The position numbers and the translations under genes were made by a program. A stretch of 6,837 nucleotides of DNA from FEN-1297 sp964530445 (GTDB taxonomy: Bacteria > Bacteroidota > Ignavibacteria > Ignavibacteriales > Ignavibacteriaceae). Each line of letters starts with the position of its first letter. The first letter of the stretch is position 1. Under the pieces are notes generated by a model that was given only the letters and a program-made list of their open reading frames with translations, made no database searches and was not told where the DNA came from. The stretch is taken from positions 1 through 6,837 of the forward strand of contig CAZHBJ010000170.1 in assembly GCA_964530445.1 (NCBI GenBank), read 5' to 3'. This document shows, piece by piece, positions 1-6,268 of this stretch.

Positions 1-766
1 TACCGCAATCAAGGCAGGCAAGATGTCGGCTGAAAATATGATCCTCTGCACCATCATTTACAATTACAATACCATTTCCATAATTCAATGCAACTTCTAC
101 TGATTCTGTAATTCTGTTGCGTGATTTTTCACTAACTGTAATCCGATCAACAGAAATTTCAATATTATGAATCTTATATCTATCTACATGAAATCCTTTT
201 ACTATTTCAAAAAATTCATTATCGACTCTTACTTTTAAAAATCCATCCGATAGAATTTCCTCGAATAACTCCCTGTAATGTCCTTTTCTTCCTCTTATTA
301 TCGGGGCTAAAATTGAAATTTTTTTTGCATTTAAAGATGAAATAATAGAATCGATAATTTGAGCTGAGGATTGTTTTGTAACAGGCTTACCGCAGTTATA
401 ACAATGAGGTACTCCGAGTCTGGCATAAAGCAGTCTTAGATAATCGTAAATTTCCGTAACTGTTCCAACAGTAGAGCGAGGGTTCCCGGAAGTTGCTTTT
501 TGTTCAATTGAAATTGCCGGGCTTAATCCTTCAATAAGATCAACATCAGGCTTTTCAAGCATATCCAAAAACTGGCGTGCGTAAGAGGACAAAGATTCTA
601 TATAGCGTCTCTGCCCTTCGGCATAAATAGTATCGAAAGCTAACGATGATTTACCGGACCCGGATAAGCCGGTTATAACGGTAAAAGAATCCCTGGGAAT
701 TTCCAGGTCGATATCTTTTAAATTATGTTCCCGCGCTCCTTTAATAACAATTGTTTCTTTTTCCAC
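1..766 (-). CDS. uvrA: UvrA, excinuclease ABC subunit A (N-terminal 255 residues, 3' end outside window)
   Basis: UvrA is the damage-sensing ABC-type ATPase of nucleotide excision repair; it scans DNA with UvrB and hands the lesion over to UvrB. In this frame the protein opens with the family signature GAREHNLKDI (residues 10-19). The first Walker A loop, GLSGSGKSS, follows at 33-41, then EGQRRYIESLSSYARQF (50-66), a conserved stretch including QKATSGNPRSTVGTVTEIYDY (89-109), and the CxxCG motif HCYNCG (121-126). The last readable codons give FSRHLACLDCG, whose cysteines (about 251 and 254) fit the start of the zinc finger inserted in the first ATPase half. The start is GTG at 766-764: a TAG stop lies three codons upstream in frame and no ATG occurs near the N-terminus. 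No Shine-Dalgarno is visible. The gene runs off the left edge, so roughly the first quarter of a normal ~940-residue UvrA is seen. It is transcribed divergently from the yigZ-family gene. Confidence 0.97.
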   Translation of the reverse strand, partial: MEKETIVIKGAREHNLKDIDLEIPRDSFTVITGLSGSGKSSLAFDTIYAEGQRRYIESLSSYARQFLDMLEKPDVDLIEGLSPAISIEQKATSGNPRSTVGTVTEIYDYLRLLYARLGVPHCYNCGKPVTKQSSAQIIDSIISSLNAKKISILAPIIRGRKGHYRELFEEILSDGFLKVRVDNEFFEIVKGFHVDRYKIHNIEISVDRITVSEKSRNRITESVEVALNYGNGIVIVNDGAEDHIFSRHLACLDCG

Positions 767-793
767 GTTACACTAATTTTTATAATTCAATCA

Positions 794-799
794 ATTATA
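794..799 (-). promoter_or_regulatory. candidate -10 box for uvrA
   Basis: Read on the minus strand this is an exact TATAAT, which would place transcription initiation about 20 nt before the uvrA GTG. The only -35-like element is TTGATT (820-825), 20 bp away, which is longer than the usual 17. In DNA this AT-rich an exact hexamer can occur by chance, so this is only a candidate. Confidence 0.3.
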
Positions 800-821
800 T
801 TACTTATAGGGAATCTGAAAA

Positions 822-835
822 TCAAATATATTTGA
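822..835. promoter_or_regulatory. perfect 14-bp palindrome in the divergent uvrA-yigZ spacer
   Basis: The sequence TCAAATATATTTGA is its own reverse complement. It lies 37 bp before the yigZ-family ATG and 55 bp before the uvrA GTG. Because it is symmetric, it carries TATATTTG on both strands, an exact match to the Bacteroidota -7 element TAnnTTTG (established for that phylum). It could therefore be a back-to-back promoter core or a dimeric repressor site. No matching TTG -33 box was found at the right distance, so the promoter reading is weak. The palindrome itself is certain and its function is inferred. Confidence 0.4.
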
Positions 836-864
836 AGTACATCATATTACATTTTTATTATTAT

Positions 865-868
865 AGGA
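865..868 (+). promoter_or_regulatory. weak Shine-Dalgarno (AGGA) for the yigZ-family gene
   Basis: AGGA ends 4 nt before the ATG at 873. The spacing is short but this is one of the few recognisable ribosome binding sites in the window, and it supports the chosen start. Confidence 0.45.
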
Positions 869-872
869 TAAA

Positions 873-1496
873 ATGACGAACAGAGCAAAAATAAAAACTA
901 TAAGTATTTCCGGCGAAACAAAATACAAAGAGAAAGGATCGGTTTTTATAGCTAAGTCGTTCAATATTAAGTCGATTGAAGAAGCCGATTCGTTTTTAGA
1001 AAATATTAAAAAGGAATATTACGACGCAACTCATCATTGTTCTGCATTTAGACTGCAGGACGGAAATTTTAAATATTCCGACGACGGTGAACCAAACGGT
1101 ACAGCGGGCATTAGAATTCTAAATGCTATAGATCATTTTGAATTAACAAATATTTTAATAGTTGTTATAAGATATTTCGGCGGTGTAAAATTAGGTGTCG
1201 GTCCGTTGGGAAAGGCTTATTATAACTCAGCTTATCAAGTTATCAATGCTTCGGAAATAATTACGTTAAAACATTATAAAAAAATTTTTATATCAGCAGA
1301 CTTTTCTTTTATTAGTCATATTCACAGAATACTTTCCAAACACAAAGCAATAATTGAGAATTCAACATTTGATACAAAAGCAAATTTCGAATGTTTATCA
1401 GGGCTTAAAGAAATTGAAATCATTTCAAATGAATTAAATGAAATTTCAAAAGGGGAAATTTTAATTAGTGAATCAGATAAAGACTATTTTCTATAG
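873..1496 (+). CDS. yigZ: YigZ / IMPACT family protein (UPF0029 + DUF1949)
   Basis: This is a full-length 207-residue member of the YigZ/IMPACT family (E. coli YigZ is about 204 residues). The N-terminal Impact domain spans roughly residues 15-125 and carries the family motifs ATHHCSAFR (52-60), DDGEPNGTAGIRIL (70-83) and VIRYFGGVKLGVGPLGKAY (98-116). The C-terminal ferredoxin-like DUF1949 domain covers about 135-195 and is less conserved. No signal peptide is visible, so it should be cytosolic. Eukaryotic IMPACT modulates GCN2 through GCN1; the bacterial role is not well defined, and nucleic-acid or ribosome association has been suggested. The core differs slightly from the common consensus: an arginine follows GTAGI where proline is usual, and GPLGKAY replaces the more typical GGLvrAY. 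It is divergent from uvrA and 90 bp upstream of a MarR gene on the same strand. GC is low (about 31% over 901-1440, counted by eye). Confidence 0.93.
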   Translation: MTNRAKIKTISISGETKYKEKGSVFIAKSFNIKSIEEADSFLENIKKEYYDATHHCSAFRLQDGNFKYSDDGEPNGTAGIRILNAIDHFELTNILIVVIRYFGGVKLGVGPLGKAYYNSAYQVINASEIITLKHYKKIFISADFSFISHIHRILSKHKAIIENSTFDTKANFECLSGLKEIEIISNELNEISKGEILISESDKDYFL

Positions 1497-1524
1497 CAAT
1501 ATTTAATTTATTAAAAATATTGTT
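1495..1524 (+). terminator. AT-rich hairpin at the 3' end of the yigZ-family gene
   Basis: CAATATTT (1497-1504) and AAATATTG (1515-1522) form a perfect 8-bp stem around a 10-nt loop. One A-T and one G-U pair extend the base into the stop codon, and a short TTT follows. It could be a weak terminator separating yigZ from the downstream regulator. It lacks the GC-rich stem of a typical intrinsic terminator and may be a chance product of AT-rich DNA. Confidence 0.25.
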
Positions 1525-1529
1525 TACAC

Positions 1530-1570
1530 TTGATTAAATCATTATCATTGACGATATTTGCTATAAGCAA
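1530..1570 (+). promoter_or_regulatory. candidate promoter and operator of the marR-family gene
   Basis: Two short inverted repeats lie before the ATG at 1587: TGATT-A-AATCA (1531-1541) and TTGCT-ATA-AGCAA (1558-1570). The second has the TTGC...GCAA form seen in E. coli MarR boxes (TTGCCnnGGCAA, established knowledge). A weak sigma-70-like pair, TTGATT (1530-1535) and GATATT (1553-1558) with 17-bp spacing, would put transcription initiation inside the second repeat, as expected for autorepression. Each element matches only 4 of 6 consensus bases, so this is a hypothesis. Confidence 0.35.
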
Positions 1571-1586
1571 CAATTATTAATTAAAG

Positions 1587-2045
1587 ATGGAATACAAAGA
1601 AGAAATCGGGAAAAACGCAAACAAACTAGCTGATCTTACTTTCAGCTTACTGGCAAGCTGCCAGGAAAAAGAAAACCGCTTAGCAGAACAGCACGGACTT
1701 ACCCAAGCAGAATTCAGATGCTTAAGATTATTCAGTGCAAATGAGAACGTGAATAACAAGCAGATTGCAGAAAGAATGGGTTTAAGCCCGAGCAGGCTAA
1801 CGAGAATCATAGACGGACTTGTTAATAAGGGTTATATAAATCGAGAAATTGACAACTCCGACAGAAGAAATATGCGTGTATATCTATCAGGTAAAGGTGT
1901 TGAAATTGTTGAGCTTCTTAACAAAGCTTACGTCAATATCCACCAAGAAATTCTTGAAGATATAGATGAGTCGCAGCACCAGCCTTTAATTACGGCAATG
2001 ACAAACTTACTGTCTGCACTTGAAAGGTGGATTTCCAAAACATAG
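1587..2045 (+). CDS. MarR-family winged helix-turn-helix transcriptional regulator
   Basis: This 152-residue protein has the usual MarR length and layout. N-terminal dimerisation helices (about 5-35) lead to the DNA-binding core with GLTQAEFRCLRLF (37-49), the helix-turn-helix NNKQIAERMGLSPSRLTRII (56-75) and DGLVNKGYI (76-84). The wing REIDNSDRRNMRVYLSGKG (86-104) has the hallmark DxxDRR pattern. C-terminal dimer helices follow (105-150). MarR proteins act as dimers on palindromic operators and usually release DNA on binding a phenolic ligand or after cysteine oxidation. Two cysteines (24 and 45) are present but do not sit at the classic OhrR N-terminal position, so redox sensing is only a possibility. 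The ATG has no Shine-Dalgarno. No transporter or enzyme adjoins it on this strand, so the target is unknown. GC is about 39-40% against about 31% in the preceding gene. Confidence 0.93.
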   Translation: MEYKEEIGKNANKLADLTFSLLASCQEKENRLAEQHGLTQAEFRCLRLFSANENVNNKQIAERMGLSPSRLTRIIDGLVNKGYINREIDNSDRRNMRVYLSGKGVEIVELLNKAYVNIHQEILEDIDESQHQPLITAMTNLLSALERWISKT

Positions 2046-2113
2046 TGCTTCTGTTGAAACAGGCTGCCAGATTCAATAATATTTTTAGAATATATTTTAA
2101 AGCGATCGAGAAC

Positions 2114-2551
2114 TTAATTTTGGTTTCTCCGCGAATCGTTTAAATACATTTTTGTCCATTCCAAATCGGCGAGAAGTTCCGCAAGATTTACAAATCCTTG
2201 CTGGGACATTTCAAAGTATGTCTGTTCAAAATGTGTTTTCATATTTTCATCTGCAGATGAAATAATCTCTTTAATTTTTGATACTACCTTATTCATATTG
2301 TCCGTAAAATCTTTTTTAATACTGTCGATGTTTTTTATATCGGGATTAACCGATCCGCTTTTTACAATTCTCATTAAACCCTGAACATATTTAGCGGTAA
2401 ATGTTAAATCGTCAAACAATTTTTCTTTGCCTGATTTAAGCGCTTCTTCATAAATTCTTACTAATTCGGCTTTTCTGTTTAGTTTCGATTTGGAAAATTT
2501 TTCAACATCATTTACGAAATCCGACGATATTTGAAAATATGTTTGTTCCAT
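2114..2551 (-). CDS. hypothetical helical protein with duplicated EQTYF...FVN motif
   Basis: I do not recognise this family. The 145-residue product has no signal peptide or membrane segment, is rich in Lys, Asp, Glu and Asn, and reads as mostly alpha-helical, so it is probably cytosolic. A short motif occurs twice: EQTYFQISSDFVN at residues 2-14 and EQTYFEMSQQGFVN at 109-122, suggesting an internal duplication or two copies of a packing or binding surface. The most conserved-looking C-terminal part is LAELLADLEWTKMYL (123-137). There are no cysteines or histidine clusters to suggest an enzyme or metal site. It starts 29 bp downstream of the methyltransferase stop on the same strand, so the two are probably co-transcribed. 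No Shine-Dalgarno is visible; the 5' leader is A-rich. It is convergent with the marR-family gene. The coding call rests on a clean ORF, operon position and plausible protein composition. Confidence 0.8.
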   Translation of the reverse strand: MEQTYFQISSDFVNDVEKFSKSKLNRKAELVRIYEEALKSGKEKLFDDLTFTAKYVQGLMRIVKSGSVNPDIKNIDSIKKDFTDNMNKVVSKIKEIISSADENMKTHFEQTYFEMSQQGFVNLAELLADLEWTKMYLNDSRRNQN

Positions 2552-2580
2552 TCACTTATTTTTTGTTAATGTAATAAATT

Positions 2581-3222
2581 TTATTCCTTAACTCCGATAC
2601 CGATCCCGTCACCGACAGGCAAAACCGTTGTTTTCAATTTTGGTTGAGTAACAAAACCTTTGTTAAACTCTCTGATAATTTTGGTAGATAATTTCATATC
2701 TGACGGAACTTTGCTTGCAGCGGTATATCCGTGCCACAAAAGATTATCAACAAAAATAATTCCTCCTTTTTTAAGAAGTACAATCGAATAATCAAACAGT
2801 TTTTTATAATCGGCTTTATCCGCATCTAAAAAAATAAAATCGTATTTCTTCGGCAGAGAAGGCATAATTTCCAGCGCATTTCCCTCATAAATAATAATTT
2901 TATCGTGCAAGCCTGCTTTGTCGATATTTTCTTTTGCAACAGGAATATTATCCTGACTTTTTTCAATAGTATGAAGTATGCTTTTCTTTTTTAGATTGCG
3001 TCCAATCCTAATCGAAGAATAAGCAATAGCAGTACCTAGTTCAAGAACTCTTTTGGGTTTTGTTATTTTTATCAGAAGTTCTAAAAATTTTGCTGAATCC
3101 TTACTAAGTATAGGAATATTGTTTTGTTTTGCAAAGGTTTCCATTTCTTCAATTAAAGGATCGGATTCTTTTACCAAATCGTCAAGATATTTGGATTGTG
3201 CAGGGTATAAAATTTTACTCAT
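2581..3222 (-). CDS. SAM-dependent class I O-methyltransferase (TrmR/YrrM-like, PF01596 type)
   Basis: The 213-residue protein has the layout of the COG4122 O-methyltransferases, close to the length of B. subtilis TrmR/YrrM. An N-terminal helical cap contains PLIEEMETFAKQNNIPILS (22-40). The SAM-binding motif I is VLELGTAIAYSSI (59-71), the acidic end of strand 2 is TIEKS (85-89), and EGNALEIMPSL (113-123) follows. The metal site is suggested by FLDADKADY (131-139) and FVDNLLWHG (157-165), giving D133, D159 and N160 as likely Mg2+ ligands. The protein ends with LPVGDGIGIGVK. TrmR methylates 5-hydroxyuridine at the tRNA wobble position; the same fold also includes catechol and caffeoyl-CoA O-methyltransferases, so the substrate cannot be fixed from sequence alone. 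The reading start ATG at 3222 is preceded by AAAGA, a poor ribosome site. It heads a likely two-gene unit with the small hypothetical gene. Separation from the upstream subtilase is 95 bp of very AT-rich DNA. Confidence 0.91.
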   Translation of the reverse strand: MSKILYPAQSKYLDDLVKESDPLIEEMETFAKQNNIPILSKDSAKFLELLIKITKPKRVLELGTAIAYSSIRIGRNLKKKSILHTIEKSQDNIPVAKENIDKAGLHDKIIIYEGNALEIMPSLPKKYDFIFLDADKADYKKLFDYSIVLLKKGGIIFVDNLLWHGYTAASKVPSDMKLSTKIIREFNKGFVTQPKLKTTVLPVGDGIGIGVKE

Positions 3223-3247
3223 AATTCTTTAAATAAATTCATTTCTT

Positions 3248-3264
3248 TTATTAAAATTTAATAA
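3248..3264. repeat. 17-nt AT-only inverted repeat upstream of the methyltransferase gene
   Basis: TTATTAAA-A-TTTAATAA is a perfect 8-1-8 palindrome, 25 bp before the methyltransferase start. The one-base centre makes it a possible protein-binding site rather than a hairpin. The spacer is almost entirely A and T, so such symmetry is not far from chance expectation. No clear promoter hexamers were found with it. Confidence 0.3.
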
Positions 3265-3317
3265 TAAACTAATTAAAAAGTATGTAACTTTAATATTTTA
3301 TATAAATAAGATAAAGC

Positions 3318-5273
3318 CTATTTAACAAACATCATTTTATTGGCATAAACTTTTCCTTCGGCGTTCAGTACATATATATATACTCCGCTTGCGCATGTAG
3401 TTCCGTTGTCCGATTTCCCATTCCATGTTATAGGGCTTTGAGGAGAGTAAAAGGTTTTTACTCTTTGCCCGATAACATTATATATTGTTAAGCTTACATT
3501 GGAATTTGTATTAAACTCAATTTTAGTTGTTTTTGAAAACGGATTCGGGAAATTCTGAGACAACGGATTTACGCTGAAAGAAGATCCGTCGGATAATCCT
3601 ATCGAATCTATTAAATCACTTACTGTAAAATAATAATAATTATTAACCGGTTCTCGAACATTATTACCGAGGCTGTCGTTATAAGTATAGTAAAAATATA
3701 CATTTTGTCCGTTTTGTAAAGATGGAAATCGGTAATTGTATTTTAGAGTATCGTCATAGCTTAATGCAGCAGCAGTAAAATCTAAATTGTCGACTGCATA
3801 ATTTATGGAAGCTGTCTCCGGTATAACTCCATTTTGAGAGAAAAATATTTTATTAACTTGGATTATATTATTTACTTGATAAATATTAGGAAAGGATAGA
3901 GCTTTTTTGGCAGATAATAAACCGTATCCTATATCATTATTCGGACTGTTATAGTTATCCGAAGTTTCCAACAAAATATTTCTTGCCTGTACGTTTGTTA
4001 AATTAGGAAAAGCAGACAAAAGTAAAGCACCTATTCCGCTTGCAATCGGCGTAGCTGCCGATGTGCCGTCTTCATAATAATATGCATTGGATGCTGCGGC
4101 ATCTGCACCGTAAACATTTACACCTTGTGCAACTACATCCGGTTTTATACGTCCGTCATAAGTAGGGCCCCTCGAACTAAACGGCGCAATGGTATTATCG
4201 TTGTAAACAGCTCCCACTGCAATTACCTTAAAAGCATCTGCCGGTACATCAACATATTTCCATGAAGTACTTCCTTCATTGCCTGCTGCCGTAAAAGTAA
4301 GAACACCGCGCTGGAAAGCTAAGTTTACAGCTTTGGTAATAATTGTTGTATTACCGTTCAAATCTGCATAAGTATAGGAATAAGTGGTATCGTCAAAAAT
4401 ATTATATCCTAAAGAGCTTGTGGTAATATCTACACCCTGGCTTTCCATCCACTCAAGTGCGGCAGCATAATTATCTTCTTCGATATGAGATTCGCTTCGG
4501 TCATCTTCGGTTTTTGCAAGTATAAAGCTTGCATTATAGGCAGGCCCGATTATAGAACTGTCTTTATAGCCTGCAAGAATTGAAAATACATAAGTACCAT
4601 GATATCCGGAACGTGGAGCATCTCCGGGCTGTGGCGCTGTTGACGTCGTGTGAAATACATAATTATATTCGGATAAAACATTTCTGGCTTCTAACGATTC
4701 ATGAGACTTCCACATAAAGCCGTCATCCAAAATTCCTATTACAACACCCTTACCGTTTATCCCTTTAGCCTGAACTGCAGGGATATCACACAACTCATAT
4801 TGCGGAAATGATTTTCCGTAATCAACTGATGAAAATGCTTTTGGCATCGTATAGTTATTAGATTCCTGCACCGGCTTGTTTGGTTTTATATTGAATATTT
4901 TTACCGGGGTTACTTTATTTACAAACGGGAATCGTAAAATTTTTACAATTTGACTAGATGTAAGATAAGCAGATACTGCATTGAACCAATTAAGTTTATT
5001 ATCAATCTTAATTCCAAGATTTTTAATTGCGGTTATATATTCAGCATTAACCGGGATATCCGCATAAGTAACCAGGTGATTTGGGTTCATAACTTTTTCC
5101 CTGCGGGCTATACAACGTGGAGTTAAGGTGCTCAACGCTTCCTTATAAAAAGGGCTTGTCTTTTGTAAAGCTTTGCCGGGAGTAGTCCCTTTATCCTTAA
5201 AATAGATTAAGTATTTGGTTTGACAATAAGTAAAAGGTACTATTAACAGAACCATCAAAATTATTTTTTTCAT
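3318..5273 (-). CDS. secreted S8 (subtilisin-like) serine peptidase with T9SS C-terminal sorting domain
   Basis: The 651-residue precursor starts with a Sec signal peptide (MKK followed by a hydrophobic run to about residue 17, likely cleavage near Cys18). A prodomain (about 20-125) has the features common in Bacteroidota-type subtilases: YLIYFKDKG, LTPRCIARREK and LNWFNAVSAYLT. The catalytic domain spans about 150-460. Its triad is Asp183 in GILDDGF, His225 in GYHGTYV and Ser405 in DGTSAATPIASG, with oxyanion-hole Asn332 in TAAGNEG. A beta-rich linker (about 465-565) leads to a type A Por/T9SS sorting domain (about 570-651), with LSQNFPNPF at 571-579, LTIYNVIGQRVKTF and the terminal KMMFVK. 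It should be exported by Sec, then across the outer membrane by the T9SS, with removal or anchoring through the C-terminal domain. A lipobox reading of Cys18 is unlikely because FTY precedes it. A weak GGA lies 4 nt before the ATG. The gene lies 64 bp after lepB on the same strand and may share its transcript. Physiological substrate unknown. Confidence 0.95.
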   Translation of the reverse strand: MKKIILMVLLIVPFTYCQTKYLIYFKDKGTTPGKALQKTSPFYKEALSTLTPRCIARREKVMNPNHLVTYADIPVNAEYITAIKNLGIKIDNKLNWFNAVSAYLTSSQIVKILRFPFVNKVTPVKIFNIKPNKPVQESNNYTMPKAFSSVDYGKSFPQYELCDIPAVQAKGINGKGVVIGILDDGFMWKSHESLEARNVLSEYNYVFHTTSTAPQPGDAPRSGYHGTYVFSILAGYKDSSIIGPAYNASFILAKTEDDRSESHIEEDNYAAALEWMESQGVDITTSSLGYNIFDDTTYSYTYADLNGNTTIITKAVNLAFQRGVLTFTAAGNEGSTSWKYVDVPADAFKVIAVGAVYNDNTIAPFSSRGPTYDGRIKPDVVAQGVNVYGADAAASNAYYYEDGTSAATPIASGIGALLLSAFPNLTNVQARNILLETSDNYNSPNNDIGYGLLSAKKALSFPNIYQVNNIIQVNKIFFSQNGVIPETASINYAVDNLDFTAAALSYDDTLKYNYRFPSLQNGQNVYFYYTYNDSLGNNVREPVNNYYYFTVSDLIDSIGLSDGSSFSVNPLSQNFPNPFSKTTKIEFNTNSNVSLTIYNVIGQRVKTFYSPQSPITWNGKSDNGTTCASGVYIYVLNAEGKVYANKMMFVK

Positions 5274-5337
5274 TTATTCCGCAAATATTTTTTTGAAAAC
5301 AGATTACAAAAAGTACTTATCTATAATATCTTAATTT

Positions 5338-6258
5338 TTAATGAATAATCGTAAAAATCCTATTCCATCTAATTTTATTAAAAAAGCCAAAAAATCCGTT
5401 TTGCTGATTATCACTTACAGACCAATATATAACAACTGCCTTACCGATAATATTATTATACGGTACGAACCCCCAGAACCGGCTGTCCATGCTATCGTCA
5501 CGGTTATCTCCCATTACAAAATAATAATTATCTTTGATAGTATATTTGCGCTCAGGCTTACCATTAATATTAATAACCGTTCCTTCCATACTAACGGCAT
5601 ATTTATTAAATTCTCTATCAATGAGCAGCTGCCATTCATTTATATTTTCTGCATTTATAGGCACCGTCATTCCTTTCTTAGGAACGATTATAGGTCCGTA
5701 GTTGTCTTCGCTCCAACCATTACCGGGCGGATAAATTCTATTATCAATTACGCCTTTCTTAATAAAATGAACCGAGTCAATTAAAGCAGTTGACGGAAAT
5801 AATAATTTTTTCCCGTTAACAAAAACATCCTTATTTATAATTTGAATAGTATCTCCCGGAGTTCCTATAATTCTTTTTATATAATCTATATTTTCACCCG
5901 CATTAATTTCACCATCATAACCCGGAAATTGAAAAACAATTACATCGTTAACTTTGGGCCGGTTAAAATCAATTAAGTTTATCCAAGGAATTTTTATATC
6001 TGTTAAAGGGAAAAAACGCGGGGTGTAAAAACTATATGCTGCCCTGTTTACAAGGATAAAATCACCCGGTATTAATGTATTTCTCATGGAAGCTGTGGGA
6101 ATTTTATCCGCTTCGATTAAAAATGATTTAAGAATTATAGCGGTCAACAAAGCAATTATAACGGAACGAAGAAAATGTTTAGACTTAAAAACTAATTCGG
6201 AATTATCCTTTGACGAATTACTTCCATTTTTGTTTTGTATATTTTCAGACCGGGGCAA
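5338..6258 (-). CDS. lepB: signal peptidase I (LepB, S26 family)
   Basis: This is the membrane-bound Ser/Lys protease that removes signal peptides from Sec-exported preproteins. A polar cytosolic tail of about 27 residues is followed by one transmembrane helix (about 28-47). Box B, IPTASMRNTLIPGD (53-66), contains nucleophile Ser57. Box D, DYIKRIIGTPGD (125-136), contains the general base Lys128. Box E is MGDNRDDSMDSRFWGFVP (249-266). At 306 residues it is much longer than Bacillus SipS because of a large periplasmic insertion between boxes D and E, as is usual in Bacteroidota-type enzymes; it has a single N-terminal membrane helix rather than the two of E. coli LepB. The start is TTG at 6258: an AGGA lies 6 nt upstream, an in-frame TAG is seven codons upstream, and the first in-frame ATG is Met58, after the catalytic serine. 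It follows lepA by 10 bp, the conserved lepA-lepB arrangement. Confidence 0.96.
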   Translation of the reverse strand: MPRSENIQNKNGSNSSKDNSELVFKSKHFLRSVIIALLTAIILKSFLIEADKIPTASMRNTLIPGDFILVNRAAYSFYTPRFFPLTDIKIPWINLIDFNRPKVNDVIVFQFPGYDGEINAGENIDYIKRIIGTPGDTIQIINKDVFVNGKKLLFPSTALIDSVHFIKKGVIDNRIYPPGNGWSEDNYGPIIVPKKGMTVPINAENINEWQLLIDREFNKYAVSMEGTVININGKPERKYTIKDNYYFVMGDNRDDSMDSRFWGFVPYNNIIGKAVVIYWSVSDNQQNGFFGFFNKIRWNRIFTIIH

Positions 6259-6264
6259 TCTATA

Positions 6265-6268
6265 TCCT
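6265..6268 (-). promoter_or_regulatory. Shine-Dalgarno deciding the TTG start of lepB
   Basis: Directly after the lepA stop codon the minus strand reads TAAAGGATATAGATTG. The AGGA abuts the TAA and is 6 nt from the TTG. This fixes the non-ATG start and suggests that ribosomes finishing lepA can reinitiate on lepB. Confidence 0.7.

Noticed and set aside
1577..1810. 77-residue minus-strand ORF opposite the MarR gene
   Set aside because: It lies almost wholly antisense to a clear MarR coding sequence, has no family resemblance, and looks like a shadow frame.
2046..2113. Possible bidirectional terminator between the convergent marR-family and hypothetical genes
   Set aside because: CTGTTGAAACAG (2051-2062) gives only a 4-bp stem with a usable loop, and ATATT/AATAT (2079-2093) only 5 weak pairs. 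Neither is followed by a proper T-run, so neither supports a terminator call.
3318..5273. Subtilase as a lipoprotein through Cys18
   Set aside because: The residues before Cys18 (FTY) do not fit a lipobox, and the T9SS C-terminal domain already explains surface or extracellular delivery.
5341..5784. 147-residue plus-strand ORF opposite the 3' half of lepB
   Set aside because: It is fully antisense to conserved LepB codons, including box E. Its Ile/Asn/Tyr-rich composition reflects AT-rich complementary sequence, not a protein family.
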